15,643 nucleotides of DNA. Source: Streptosporangiaceae bacterium. Its GTDB lineage: Bacteria > Actinomycetota > Actinomycetes > Streptosporangiales > Streptosporangiaceae. Shown in pieces: positions 1 to 7,977 of this stretch. The stretch covers positions 1 to 15,643 of the forward strand of contig JAICWX010000209.1 of NCBI GenBank assembly GCA_025934635.1, written 5' to 3'. Each line of letters opens with the position of its first letter. The first letter of the stretch is position 1. A program made the position numbers and the translations under genes. The notes under the pieces are model-generated. The model was not told where the DNA came from and searched no databases. It worked only from the letters and a program-made list of their open reading frames with translations.

Positions 1-359
1 CTGCCACCGCGCCGGCTAGCAGCGAGCCCACGCACCTCCAGCTTCGTTCGGCCGCGGCGACGTTCGCCCTGCTCGGCAGCGCCCCCCGGCTGCACCTGGC
101 GTGGCTGATGGCCCACGAGACATTCGACGTCGGCACCCTGGCCCGGCGGGTCGGGCTGAGTATCCCCACCACCAGCCAGCACCTTGCCAAGCTGCGGCTG
201 GCCGGCATCGTCGCGGCCCGGCGCGAGGGCCGTCACACGTATTACACGATCGAGGATCCGCACGTCCTGACGATGCTCGACCAGATCTTCGGGCACATCG
301 CGCCGGACGGCACGCTGGCCCCCGACCCTGTCACTCCGCGCCGCGGGCCGGCTCAGTAG
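1..359 (+). CDS. ArsR-family winged-helix transcriptional repressor, 5' truncated
   Basis: The frame is open from the left edge (first full codon at base 3) to the TAG at 357-359. No ATG or GTG lies in frame before the ATG at 108, and the residues upstream of it (LRSAAATFALLGSAPRLHLAWLM) already look like the first helix of an ArsR-type winged helix, so the true start is probably outside the window. The visible part carries a helix-turn-helix (GLSIPTTSQHLAKLRLAGIV) followed by a wing (REGRHTYYTIED), as in small metal- or stress-sensing ArsR repressors that leave DNA on ligand binding. No cysteine pair typical of arsenic or cadmium sensors is visible, so the ligand is unknown; it may be one of the many non-metal ArsR proteins. 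Its stop overlaps the stop of the convergent gene at 353-1186 by 7 bp. Confidence 0.85.
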   Translation, partial: ATAPASSEPTHLQLRSAAATFALLGSAPRLHLAWLMAHETFDVGTLARRVGLSIPTTSQHLAKLRLAGIVAARREGRHTYYTIEDPHVLTMLDQIFGHIAPDGTLAPDPVTPRRGPAQ

Positions 360-1186
360 CGCAGGTCGGCCAGGACCCCGTAGTGGTCAGAGAGCTGCGG
401 CTGGCCTGCTGGCACGATGCCCAGCCGCTCGCACCGGACCGGGTGCCCGGCGCCGCCGCGCCGCGGCCAGGCGGACAGCACGTAGTCCATCCGCCGGTCG
501 GGGTACAGCGCCACCGCGGCCAGGGGATTGGCATTGGACCAGGTGTGCCCGGGGGTGCCGTCGCCTGCGATCTCCCAGGCGTCGTAGAAGACCAGGCCGG
601 GCGCGGCCGTGGCGGCCCGCCCGGTGAGCATGCGGAGCTCGTCGGAGTCCGGTCCGGCGTTGAAATCGCCGCAGATCACGGTGGGGTGGCGGCGGCGCGT
701 CCGCTCGGCGACGAACTCCGCGAGCTGGCGCACCTGGGCCTGCCGGGCCGCGCTCGCGTCCAGCCGGTAGTCCAGCACCACGACGAACAGCTGCAGCGGC
801 CCGCGGTCGCCGTCGATCAGGGCGAACAGGGCGGCACCGCCGCCGTCCGGGTCATCGTCGCCCGGCAGGACGCGGCGCTCGTACTCGGTCACCGGCCAGC
901 GCGACGCCAGGCCGAGCCCGGACACCCAGTCTTCCCGCTCCCAGTCGCCCGCGAACACGCTGTGCTCGAAGCCGAGGCGCCGGGCGACCTGCCCGGGCTG
1001 GTCGGCGTCTCCCGCCGACCAGCCCTCTACCAGGCAGACCACGTCCGGTGCGGTCGCCGCCAGGGTCTCCTCGATCCCGGCCTGGCGCTCGGCCCACCGG
1101 CCGTACCGTCCCCAGACGTTCCAGGTCACGATCCGTACTGTGGTATCCGTGACCGGCCCGTAGGGCGCGTACTGGTCGAAGCTCAT
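353..1186 (-). CDS. Endonuclease/exonuclease/phosphatase-fold protein (277 aa)
   Basis: This is a metal-dependent phosphodiesterase-fold enzyme related to DNase I, ExoIII and sphingomyelinases. Family motifs appear in order: TWNVWG (N23), VCLVEGW (E54, where LQE is usual), ICGDFNAGPDSDEL (D174, N176), RRMDYVLSAW (D234) and LSDHYGVL (D267, H268). These supply the metal ligands and the general-base Asp-His pair, and the 277-aa length is normal for a single-domain member. The segment that often reads N-T-H in DNase I-like enzymes is VLDYRLD here, with Tyr (Y140) near the usual His. I see no signal peptide, so it is probably cytoplasmic. It is the last of four codirectional minus-strand genes, 66 nt after the DinB-like gene, and has only a weak ribosome site (GGCGGG against the ATG). 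The substrate, whether DNA, lipid headgroup or phosphoester, cannot be told. Confidence 0.85.
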   Translation of the reverse strand: MSFDQYAPYGPVTDTTVRIVTWNVWGRYGRWAERQAGIEETLAATAPDVVCLVEGWSAGDADQPGQVARRLGFEHSVFAGDWEREDWVSGLGLASRWPVTEYERRVLPGDDDPDGGGAALFALIDGDRGPLQLFVVVLDYRLDASAARQAQVRQLAEFVAERTRRRHPTVICGDFNAGPDSDELRMLTGRAATAAPGLVFYDAWEIAGDGTPGHTWSNANPLAAVALYPDRRMDYVLSAWPRRGGAGHPVRCERLGIVPAGQPQLSDHYGVLADLRY

Positions 1187-1252
1187 CCCGCCAGTCTGGC
1201 CTCAGTTCGCCACGGCGGGGAAGGCGGCCGGGCTGACGTAATCCGACACGTG

Positions 1253-1837
1253 TCAACGTGGGTGGCGCCCGGTCAGCGCCACCAGCTTGTCCACGGCCGG
1301 CGCGCTGGCACTGACCTCGACCGGCGAGTCGAACATGCCGGCCGGCGTCCGGTCCACGATGGCCTGCGCCAGCGGGTAGATGGCCGCGACCGCCGCGGCG
1401 GGCAGCGGTTCCTGGTAGCCGATCGCGGTGCCGAGGTCCCAGGCGTGGATGACCAGGTCGAGCACCATCTCCTCCAGGTACTCCACGGCCGGAACCCAGC
1501 CGCGGGTGATCGCCACCGATCCGGTCAGCGCACCGCCGGCGCGGAACGCCGCCGCCGACCTGGCCGCCGCCTCGTCCCAGGCCGGGACCAGGGTGGCGCC
1601 GTCCGGGCCGGACGGCCCCAGCCGGGCCACCACCGCCCGGCCGGCGTCCATGTCCAGCCCGGCCAGCAGCGGCCCGGCCCAGCGGTGCTCGTCGACCAGG
1701 TGTCCCACTAGGTCGGCCACGGTCCACTGCGCGTCGGGGGTGCCCAGTGGCCACTGCTCCCCGGTCACGGCGTGCACGCGCTCGGTGAACGCCGCCTGCG
1801 CGGCCAGGAACGTCTCGATCAGGTCGGCACCGGTCAA
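1253..1837 (-). CDS. TIGR03086-type metal-binding protein, DinB / mycothiol-dependent maleylpyruvate isomerase N-terminal fold (194 aa)
   Basis: The sequence reads as the actinobacterial four-helix-bundle family that includes the N-terminal domain of mycothiol-dependent maleylpyruvate isomerase. Visible marks are WTVADLVGHLVDEHRW (H46, E50) and VLDLVIHAWDLGTAIG (D127-x3-H131), which would supply the divalent-metal site, plus a conserved Trp at the helix end. The start is a TTG at 1835-1837, chosen because a strong GAGGAGG (1843-1849) lies 5 nt upstream. That ribosome site overlaps the stop codon of the DUF445 gene, which suggests translational coupling. Members are often presumed to be thiol-dependent transferases or isomerases acting with mycothiol, but most, including this one, have no assigned reaction. 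The 194-aa length is normal for the family. Confidence 0.85.
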   Translation of the reverse strand: MTGADLIETFLAAQAAFTERVHAVTGEQWPLGTPDAQWTVADLVGHLVDEHRWAGPLLAGLDMDAGRAVVARLGPSGPDGATLVPAWDEAAARSAAAFRAGGALTGSVAITRGWVPAVEYLEEMVLDLVIHAWDLGTAIGYQEPLPAAAVAAIYPLAQAIVDRTPAGMFDSPVEVSASAPAVDKLVALTGRHPR

Positions 1838-1847
1838 GTGAGCCTCC

Positions 1848-3137
1848 TCAGCCCAGGACGAGCACGATGGCGTGCAGGATAAGCCCTACGCTCGCCCCCA
1901 CCACCGTGCCGTTGATGCGGATGAACTGCAGGTCGCGGCCGAGAAGCAGTTCCAGCTGGCTCGATGTCTCGGCGGCGTCCCACCGCTCGATGGTCCCGGT
2001 GACCAGGCCGGCCAGGTCGTCGTGGAAGTGGTCGGCGACGGCCCGGGCACCCGACTCCACCATGCGCTCCATGCCCTCGTGCAGGCGGTCGTCGGACGCC
2101 AGCCGCCGCCCGGTCGCCACCAGCACCTCGGCCAGCCGGCGCCGCAGCTCGGACTGCGGGTCGGCCGCCTGGGTCCGCAGGGCCTCCTTGACCTTCTGCC
2201 AGATCGACGAGGACCAGTCCCGCAGCAGGGCGCTTCCCAGCACGTCCTGCTTGAGGCGCTCCCCCCGCTCGCGCAGCTCCGGGGACGTCTCGAGCCGGTC
2301 AGGCAACCCGGTGATCCACGCGTCGAACTGGCGCCGGGTCTCGTCGCCGGGGTCGGCGGCCATGGCCACCAGCCGCTGGCGCAGCCGGTTGTACATGCGG
2401 TCGAAGACCCGCCGGTACAGCGCGTCGGGCACCCAGCGGGGGGCCTCGCCCGCGAACAGCTGGCGCAGCTCGTCGTAATGGTCGCCAAGGTAGCCGTCGG
2501 CGCCGGACACGATGGTGTTGAACAGGTCGGCGTGATGGCCGCCCGCGATGAGGACCCGCAGCGCCCGCCCGGCCAGCGGCGCCACCTCCACCGAGTCGGC
2601 TACCCGGGTCAGCTCGGCGGTGAGGACCTGCTGGACGTCCTCGTCGCGCAGCGCCTCGGCGACCCGCACCACCAGGCCCGCGGCCTGGCCGGCGAACCGG
2701 GCGGCGTTGGCCTGGTCGGCCAGCCACGCGGCCAGCCGGGACACCAGGCGGGCGGAGCGGATCCGCTCGGCCAGGACGTCCCCGTTGAGGAAGTTCTCCA
2801 CCACGAACCGGCCGAGGGTGGCGGCGAACTGGTCCTTGCGCTCGACGATCAGCGCAGTGTGCGGTATCGGCAGGCCCAGCGGGTGGCGGAACAGGGCCGT
2901 CACGGCGAACCAGTCCGCCACGCCACCGACCATGGCCGCCTCGGCGCCGGCCTGCACGTAGCCGAGGAAGGTCCCGTCCGCTCCGGCCGCGGTCACCGCC
3001 ACGAACAGGGCGGTTACCGCGGCGAGCAGGGCGGTGGCACGCCGCCGGGCGGCGGCCAGCTGCCGGACCCGCACATCCACGGGCTCGCGGTCAGGCGCGG
3101 ACACCGGTGATGCGGACGTCGGCGCGGCAGGTTCCAT
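1848..3137 (-). CDS. DUF445 family membrane-associated protein (429 aa)
   Basis: The N-terminal third has the hallmarks of DUF445: a hydrophobic helix (about 37-60, ALLAAVTALFVAVTAAG), then EAAMVGGVADWFAVTALFRHPLG and the IPHTALI segment with a following basic ERKDQFA. The middle (about 110-390) is charged and helical. The last about 20 residues (GTVVGASVGLILHAIVLVLG) form a second membrane helix, so the protein is probably anchored at both ends. Function is unknown across the family. It lies 37 nt after the RecB-like nuclease gene and 10 nt before the DinB-like gene, in the same direction. The ATG at 3135-3137 lacks a strong ribosome site; only G-rich sequence precedes it. Confidence 0.9.
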   Translation of the reverse strand: MEPAAPTSASPVSAPDREPVDVRVRQLAAARRRATALLAAVTALFVAVTAAGADGTFLGYVQAGAEAAMVGGVADWFAVTALFRHPLGLPIPHTALIVERKDQFAATLGRFVVENFLNGDVLAERIRSARLVSRLAAWLADQANAARFAGQAAGLVVRVAEALRDEDVQQVLTAELTRVADSVEVAPLAGRALRVLIAGGHHADLFNTIVSGADGYLGDHYDELRQLFAGEAPRWVPDALYRRVFDRMYNRLRQRLVAMAADPGDETRRQFDAWITGLPDRLETSPELRERGERLKQDVLGSALLRDWSSSIWQKVKEALRTQAADPQSELRRRLAEVLVATGRRLASDDRLHEGMERMVESGARAVADHFHDDLAGLVTGTIERWDAAETSSQLELLLGRDLQFIRINGTVVGASVGLILHAIVLVLG

Positions 3138-3174
3138 CGGGCGGCCCCCGGGGCGAGTGGTTCTCGTGGTGCTA

Positions 3175-5052
3175 TCAGCGAGTCAGGCCCAGTCTGGCAG
3201 GGGGATCGAGCGATTCGACGGAGGGACATCCGGTCGCGGCGTGGTCGAGCCATTCCCGCAGGGCGGCGGTCGCCTCGGTGTCACCGCGGTTGTAGTCGAG
3301 CAGCCACTCCCGGGCCGCCGCGTCCCCGCCGACGGCCCGGTCGTAGTAGGCCATCGAGGTGGCTCCGCCCGGATCCTCGACTTCCCAGGAGTAGCCGGCC
3401 AGCACCGCGACCCGTTTCAGGCCGACCGGCCCGCCCGTGATGAGCTGACGGTCGAAGACCCGCAGCAGGTCCACCCAGTCGTCGCCGCCGGTGAAGGCGG
3501 CGACCGCCGCCGCGACGCCGGCTGCCTCGGCGAGGCGGCGCAGCTGGGTGTTCTCGGCCGCGGCGTTGTAGCAGTAGGCCCGGAAGACCAGGCCCGCCGC
3601 GGCCACGGCGGCCCGGAGCTGCGACAGCCAGGTCCAGAACCGGGTGAACACCGCGGCTTCGGCCGTGGGGGTCAGCGGCGCCCAGGTACGGAACGCCCGG
3701 TAGCCATCCGTCACGCCGCCCCCGGCCGTCCGGCCGGTCACCAGGGCGCCCCACAGGTACACGCCGTCCTCGGCGTTTTCCATGTCGATGTCGACCTCGA
3801 CCGCGCCGCGGGGCACCGCCACCTGCCCGACGCCCCGGCGGCGGTAGACCGGGGACTCGCCGAGGGCCGCGCGGGCCTGGTCGATCTGCTCGGGCAGGCC
3901 GCGCATCGGCTCGTCGCAGTAGGCGGCGGTCCGCGCGCTCAGCGCCCGCGCGTCGCCGAGCGTGCGGATGCCCGCCTGGCGCAGGCGGGTCAGCTGGGAC
4001 CGCTTACGGTCGCCGAGGACGGCCGCGAGCGGCGTGTCGTCGGGCTGCGTGCCGATCGCGGCCAGCACCGGCCGCAGGTCCACCTGGGCCGCCACCAGGA
4101 CCGCAGTGCGGTGGTCGAGCGCCGCCAGCGCCATCCGGCTGGCGACCCCGTGGTCACGGTGGGCCCGCCAGGCCTGCCAGCCCGTGCCGGGCAGCAGGCT
4201 CACGTCGCCGGACCCGGCCGCCAGCCGCGGGCCGCACCAGGACCACCACGGGCACTCCGCGCACTCCCCGATCCGCACCGGGACGACCAGCAGCGGAACC
4301 GACGGGTCGGCCTGGTGCCGGGCCGCGACCGCGAGGATGTCGAGCCGGAAGCCGAATTCGAAGTCGTACACCTCCAGGGTCGAGCGCCGCTTCTGACGGC
4401 CGCCGGAGCCAGGCGTCAGCCAGCCCTGGGCGTTCAGGTCATACCAGGTGACAACGCTTTCGACGCCGACGATGCCGCCCGCCGCCGGCCCGTCCGCAGC
4501 CAGCCCGGCCGCCTCGAGCATGCGCTGGTAGTGCGCGAGCTGAAGGAGGTCCTCCCGGCGCCTGCGAGCCGAGCCCGGCCCCGCCTCCGCCGCCTCCCAG
4601 CCCGGCTGGCCGAGCGGGGAGCAGCGAGCGGGCCAGCCACCCGGATCCTGGCCCAGGCACCGGTGGTGCTTGATGTCCGCGGGCCGGTAGCCGGAGCCAT
4701 CGGCCGCGGCGATCAGGAGATCGGGCTCCCCCGTCCGGCGGCCTTCATGGTCGGTGGGCAGGCGCCCGCCGATGATCAGGACGGCGCCGTCTTCCATCGC
4801 GGCCCGCGTGGCGCGCTCCCGCCCGGCCCGGCTGTCCCCGGAGATAACGCGCGCGTCCGGGTGCAGGGCGAGCAGCCGGGACACGACCTGCGCCTCGAAG
4901 TCACGGCCGCGCGCGAGCCGGCGGGTCAGGGCCGCGGCGGGCGGCCGCGGATCGCACGGCCTGATGGCATCCCACTGCGCCCGGACCGGGCACTGCTTGG
5001 CCACGTAAGCGCCCTGCGGAGGCACACCGGAGACGTCGTAGCGGGTGTCCAC
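3175..5052 (-). CDS. TM0106-type RecB-like PD-(D/E)XK nuclease with C-terminal RNase H-like domain (625 aa)
   Basis: Two nuclease modules can be read. The N-terminal RecB-family core has E53 (GRDFEAQ), D111 (GEPDLLI), D126-x-K128 (PADIKHH) and the Q171-x3-Y175 motif (QLAHYQ). C21 (AKQC) together with C264-x2-C267-x5-C273 matches the cysteine layout of the 4Fe-4S cluster in AddB and Cas4 nucleases. A hairpin-like stretch ([13 protein letters not shown], about 360-372) follows. The C-terminal part (about 417-605) looks like the RNase_H_2/DEDD-type exonuclease fold: D421, D423, E425 (VDIDMEN), then CYNAAAEN (about 494-501) and [12 protein letters not shown] (D591). The expected role is DNA or RNA end processing in the cytoplasm; substrate and partners are not known. 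It is the first of four minus-strand genes and starts 102 bp from the divergent iron-box gene. Confidence 0.85.
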   Translation of the reverse strand: MDTRYDVSGVPPQGAYVAKQCPVRAQWDAIRPCDPRPPAAALTRRLARGRDFEAQVVSRLLALHPDARVISGDSRAGRERATRAAMEDGAVLIIGGRLPTDHEGRRTGEPDLLIAAADGSGYRPADIKHHRCLGQDPGGWPARCSPLGQPGWEAAEAGPGSARRRREDLLQLAHYQRMLEAAGLAADGPAAGGIVGVESVVTWYDLNAQGWLTPGSGGRQKRRSTLEVYDFEFGFRLDILAVAARHQADPSVPLLVVPVRIGECAECPWWSWCGPRLAAGSGDVSLLPGTGWQAWRAHRDHGVASRMALAALDHRTAVLVAAQVDLRPVLAAIGTQPDDTPLAAVLGDRKRSQLTRLRQAGIRTLGDARALSARTAAYCDEPMRGLPEQIDQARAALGESPVYRRRGVGQVAVPRGAVEVDIDMENAEDGVYLWGALVTGRTAGGGVTDGYRAFRTWAPLTPTAEAAVFTRFWTWLSQLRAAVAAAGLVFRAYCYNAAAENTQLRRLAEAAGVAAAVAAFTGGDDWVDLLRVFDRQLITGGPVGLKRVAVLAGYSWEVEDPGGATSMAYYDRAVGGDAAAREWLLDYNRGDTEATAALREWLDHAATGCPSVESLDPPARLGLTR

Positions 5053-5121
5053 CCGTCCATTCTCGGCCTGCGGGGCAAGGGGGCCGTGACCCGCATCGGG
5101 ACATCCGGCGCCCAGGTCACA

Positions 5122-5151
5122 TTGACTTAGGTAAGCCTTACCTAATCTAAT
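5122..5151 (+). promoter_or_regulatory. Sigma70-like promoter for the DUF2470 gene
   Basis: TTGACT (5122-5127) and TCTAAT (5146-5151) each match the consensus at 5 of 6 bases and are separated by 18 bp. Transcription would begin near 5157-5159, that is at the tandem ATG codons 5155 and 5158. No Shine-Dalgarno sequence precedes them, so the message is probably leaderless. The iron box lies exactly between the two hexamers. Confidence 0.6.
5127..5145. promoter_or_regulatory. IdeR/DtxR-type iron box (perfect 19-bp palindrome)
   Basis: TTAGGTAAG-C-CTTACCTAA is a perfect palindrome of 9-bp arms around one base. It agrees with the known IdeR/DtxR consensus TTAGGTTAGGCTAACCTAA at 16 of 19 positions, differing at the centre and at one symmetric pair. 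It fills the promoter spacer of the DUF2470 gene, so iron-loaded IdeR/DmdR would be expected to block polymerase. It may also affect the divergent nuclease gene, whose start is 75 bp away. Confidence 0.8.
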
Positions 5152-5154
5152 GGG

Positions 5155-6123
5155 ATGATGGACTTCGAGGTACTGCCCGGACCATCCCTCCCGGAGCTAG
5201 CCAGGACTGCGCTCGCCCGCGCCGCCGCCGCCACGGTGAGCGACGCCGCTCAGGGCAGCCGGCCGGCCGCCGGACAGGTTCCCGTCCGGGCCACCGGGGA
5301 CGGCCGCCCGATGCTGCTGCCCGCCAGCGGGTCATGGCTGGCGCAGCGGCTGTCGGCGCGGCGCTCGAGGCCGGTGACCGTGTGCGTGCCCGCCGACGCG
5401 CCGTTCTCGGCCCTCCGGCTGACCGGGACTTCCCAGTGGCTGACCCGGGACCGCGCGCCCGGGACCACCGCCTGCGTGGTGGCTGTGCAGTCGGTCGGGT
5501 TCGCCGGCTCCGGCTGTCCCGAGGTCCCGCTGGCGGAGTACCTGGCCGCGGCGCCCGATCCGCTCTGGCGGGTGGCGCCCAGCGTCCTGCGTCACCTCGA
5601 ACGCGGGCACATGGGCGAGCTGATTCACTGCGTCCGGGCCCACGGCATGCCGCAGGCCGACTGGGTCATCCCCCGCGGCCTGGACCGGTACGGCCTGCAG
5701 CTCCTCGTGCTCACCACCGACGGGACCGCGGCCGTCCGGCTCGCCTTCCCCGGCGGGCCCGTCACCTCGCTCGACGAGGTTCCCGCCTCCATCCGCACCG
5801 CCCTGACCTGCCGCTGCGAAGCCGAGGCGGAGCGGCGTCACCTCGGCCCCGTCAGCGAGTTAACGGGATTGCTCCCGTCACGCGTCCGGCGCCAGGCCCT
5901 TGAACAGCTCGGCGTAGTCGTAGGCGACCTCGGGGTTCGCGCGAATCCGCTCGTCGATCATCGCGGCGTCCGCGCCGACGAGGATCCGCCAGGCCCCGGA
6001 CAGCACCCGGTCGAGGATGACGGTCGCCGCCTGGGCCGCCGTGAGCGGTGCCTTGTCCCGGAAGTCGTTGCCTATCCGGATCAGCCACTGGCGCTTGTCC
6101 TCAGCGGACGGGTTATCCGGTAG
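5155..6123 (+). CDS. DUF2470 domain protein, probably iron/heme related; frame runs past the expected end
   Basis: Residues about 145-215 form a DUF2470 domain: [20 protein letters not shown], then a W-x2[13 protein letters not shown] core and [20 protein letters not shown]2470 occurs at the C-terminus of HugZ-type heme-handling split-barrel proteins, and the N-terminal about 130 residues could be a divergent barrel. The iron box in its promoter supports a role in iron or heme supply under iron limitation. Translation probably begins at one of two tandem ATGs (5155 or 5158) on a leaderless message. The family should end shortly after the CRC motif (about residue 221-235), yet the frame continues to 6123. 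Its last about 82 codons lie antisense to the SDR gene and look like non-coding shadow. Removing one T from the pair at 5860-5861 would give a TAA right after codon 235, so a frameshift or stop loss is likely. The domain call is firm; the C-terminus is not. Confidence 0.8.
   Translation: MMDFEVLPGPSLPELARTALARAAAATVSDAAQGSRPAAGQVPVRATGDGRPMLLPASGSWLAQRLSARRSRPVTVCVPADAPFSALRLTGTSQWLTRDRAPGTTACVVAVQSVGFAGSGCPEVPLAEYLAAAPDPLWRVAPSVLRHLERGHMGELIHCVRAHGMPQADWVIPRGLDRYGLQLLVLTTDGTAAVRLAFPGGPVTSLDEVPASIRTALTCRCEAEAERRHLGPVSELTGLLPSRVRRQALEQLGVVVGDLGVRANPLVDHRGVRADEDPPGPGQHPVEDDGRRLGRRERCLVPEVVAYPDQPLALVLSGRVIR
5863..5878. terminator. Short hairpin at the convergent gene junction
   Basis: ACGGG (5863-5867) and CCCGT (5874-5878) form a 5-bp stem with a 6-nt loop. 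It lies where the DUF2470 gene would end if its TAA were intact and just before the SDR stop. There is no U-tract, so it would be at best a weak bidirectional terminator. Confidence 0.3.
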
Positions 6124-6843
6124 CAGCCCGGCGCTGATCAACCCGGCCTGCGCGTCGTCGGCGATCATCTCGTCCAGCTGGTCTTCGGTCAGCTGCTCCG
6201 GCTCCCGGCCGTGCGCGCGCATGCTGTTCCCGACGATGTCGGTTCCCACGTGCCCGGGCATCACCACGGCCACCCGGACCTGGGGCGCGTTGGACCGCAG
6301 GTCCTCGATCAGCCCCTCGGTGAAACCCCTGACCGCGAACTTGGCCGTGCAGTAGGCGTTGTTCGGCATCCCCGGGCCCAGCGACGCCCACAGCCCGTTC
6401 ACGCTGCTGGTGTTGACCAGCACGCCGTCGCCGCTGGCGATCAGCAGCGGCAGGAACGCGCGGGCGCAGTAGTACGTGCCCCAGAAGTCGACCGCGAACG
6501 TGTGCTCCCACTCGGCCCGGGGGTCGGTGACGAAGCTGCCGCCCCCGCCGATACCCGCGTTGCTGAACACCACGTCGACATGCTCGCGGCCGTGCTGCGC
6601 GAGCAGCTCGTCGCGGAACCGCAGCACCTGTGCCTCGTCCGAGACATCGCAGGCGTGGCTGGTCACGCGGACGCCGGACCCGGCGTCCGCGTGCGCCAGC
6701 GCGGCGGTTTCCGCGACGGCATCGGGGTGCCAGTCGCAGGTCGCGACCGAGGAGCCCCGCGCGGCCAGCTGGCGGACGAGCTCGCGGCCCATGCCGGAGC
6801 CGCCGCCGGTGACCACGGCCAGTTTCCCGCTGAAGGATTCCAT
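5878..6843 (-). CDS. Short-chain dehydrogenase/reductase, classical type (321 aa)
   Basis: A Rossmann-fold oxidoreductase. It shows the cofactor loop VTGGGSGMG (T12-G13...G17-x-G19), an Asp at the end of strand 2 (CDWHP, D37) that favours NAD(H) over NADP(H), the SNAGIG motif (N95-G97), VNTSSVNGLW (S146/S147) and the catalytic Y164-x3-K168 (AYCTAKFAV), then VMPGHVGTDI. The usual catalytic Asn position after the NAG segment reads VDFWG, with Asp. The C-terminal extension beyond about residue 215 is longer than in the smallest SDRs. GGGAG lies 8 nt before the ATG. The substrate is unknown, probably an alcohol, ketone or diol. It is codirectional with the LysR gene, which ends 204 bp upstream, and may belong to the same metabolic locus as the monooxygenase cassette. 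Confidence 0.92.
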   Translation of the reverse strand: MESFSGKLAVVTGGGSGMGRELVRQLAARGSSVATCDWHPDAVAETAALAHADAGSGVRVTSHACDVSDEAQVLRFRDELLAQHGREHVDVVFSNAGIGGGGSFVTDPRAEWEHTFAVDFWGTYYCARAFLPLLIASGDGVLVNTSSVNGLWASLGPGMPNNAYCTAKFAVRGFTEGLIEDLRSNAPQVRVAVVMPGHVGTDIVGNSMRAHGREPEQLTEDQLDEMIADDAQAGLISAGLLPDNPSAEDKRQWLIRIGNDFRDKAPLTAAQAATVILDRVLSGAWRILVGADAAMIDERIRANPEVAYDYAELFKGLAPDA

Positions 6844-7047
6844 CTGCGTTACTCCCGTCTGAACAAGCGCTCGGCCCGGTACCTGAACATCATGGGACCA
6901 GAGTCGCCCGGCGGTACAGGTCCGGTAAGGCCCGGAGGAGAACGCCTACACTCTCCCCAGCCCTGTGGACAGAGTTTCACCAGGCGCGCTTTTCCAGCGA
7001 GTCGAGCGACCGGAGTCGCCTGGCGTTTCCGCGGAACCGCCGCCGGC
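6844..7047. other. Intergenic region between the LysR and SDR genes
   Basis: These 204 bp lie between the LysR stop and the SDR start. They hold the SDR ribosome site and a near-perfect palindrome at 7022-7041 (listed separately). A small GCGAC-CGGA-GTCGC hairpin lies just beyond that palindrome. No convincing promoter pair for the SDR gene was found by eye, although CATGAT on the minus strand near 6889-6894 is a weak -10 candidate. No gene was seen. Confidence 0.5.
7022..7041. terminator. Palindrome after the LysR stop, possible terminator
   Basis: GGCGTTTCCGCGGAACCGCC matches its own reverse complement at 18 of 20 positions. It lies 6 nt beyond the LysR stop codon. It lacks a U-tract, as many actinobacterial terminators do, and could equally be an operator for the SDR gene. 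Confidence 0.35.
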
Positions 7048-7977
7048 CTAGACGGCGGGGGCAGCCTGGTCGAGTTCGGCCGCGATCTCCGTGATGCGGG
7101 CGCGGAGCCAGGCGTGCGCCGGGTCCGCCGTGTGGCGGGGATGCCACCACAGCATCTCGGTGATCGCGGGCAGCGGCAGGGGCGGCTCGAGAAACCGGAC
7201 GTCGGCGGTACGCCGCAGGTGGCCGGCCGCGCGCTCGGGTACCACCGCTACGAGATCGGTGCCCTGCAGCAGGAACGGGGCGAGCAGGAAGCTCTCCACG
7301 GTGAACTCGATCCGGCGCGCCAGCTTGGCCTGGGCCAGGTAGGTGTCGACGATCGAGACCGGGTGCCCGCGCACGGCGGAGTAGACCAGGTGCCCCAGTC
7401 GCAGGTAGGTCTCCATCGTCATCTGCTCGCCGACCTCGGCCGTCCCCGCCCAGACGCAGCAGACCCAGCGGTCGGCGAACAGCCGCAGGCTCGGCAGCGC
7501 GACGCCCGGCATGATCTCCGCGGGCTCGATGACCAGGTCGGCCTCGCCGTCGCGGAGCAGGCGGCCCGCGTCGGCCACCCGGGGCAGGACCTGGATGGTC
7601 AGGCCGGGAGCGGTGGCGGCCAGCCGCCGCACCAGCGGGCCGATCAGCATCAGCAGGCTGTAGTCCGAGCAGCTGACGGTGAACGTAGCCCGGTCATGGG
7701 TGGGGTCGAAACCGGGTCGCCCGGCCAGCGCCTGCTGAATGAGGCTCAGCGCCTCCTGCACGGGCTGGCGGAGCGCCTCGGCGCGCGGCGTCGGTACCAG
7801 CGCCATCCCCTCGCGGACCAGCAGCGGGTCGCCGACGAGCTTGCGCAGCCGGGCGAGCGTGTTGCTCATGCCGGGCTGGCTCAGCCCGAGCCGGTCGGCC
7901 GCCCGGGTGACGCTGCGCTCGGCCAGCAGCGCGTCGAGGGCCACAAGCAGGTTCAGGTCGACGCCGGCAAGATTCAT
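7048..7977 (-). CDS. LysR-type transcriptional regulator (309 aa)
   Basis: The N-terminus is a standard LysR winged helix (GVDLNLLVALDALLAERS, then VTRAADRLGLSQPGMSNTLARLR and GDPLLVR). It is followed by an effector-binding domain of about 210 residues with the usual LIGPLVRRL and hydrophobic strand pattern. I prefer the ATG at 7975-7977 because the protein then begins MNLAGVDLNLL, the family's usual N-terminus; the frame stays open to an ATG at 8023-8025. An AAAGGAGGT touches the 7977 ATG with no spacing, which is unusual. The gene is divergent from the monooxygenase/MetE-like pair, the classical LysR layout in which the protein binds the shared region and activates the neighbouring catabolic operon when its aromatic or acid ligand is present. 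The ligand is unknown. Confidence 0.92.
   Translation of the reverse strand: MNLAGVDLNLLVALDALLAERSVTRAADRLGLSQPGMSNTLARLRKLVGDPLLVREGMALVPTPRAEALRQPVQEALSLIQQALAGRPGFDPTHDRATFTVSCSDYSLLMLIGPLVRRLAATAPGLTIQVLPRVADAGRLLRDGEADLVIEPAEIMPGVALPSLRLFADRWVCCVWAGTAEVGEQMTMETYLRLGHLVYSAVRGHPVSIVDTYLAQAKLARRIEFTVESFLLAPFLLQGTDLVAVVPERAAGHLRRTADVRFLEPPLPLPAITEMLWWHPRHTADPAHAWLRARITEIAAELDQAAPAV

Noticed and set aside
101..1711. 536-codon plus-strand open frame across the EEP and DinB-like genes
   Set aside because: It is the antisense shadow of two well-supported minus-strand genes: low-complexity Arg/Gly/Pro-rich peptide with no family motif.
3034..5130. 698-codon plus-strand open frame
   Set aside because: It lies antisense to the RecB-like nuclease, whose motifs are clear; the plus-strand peptide has none. 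Long antisense frames are normal at this GC content.
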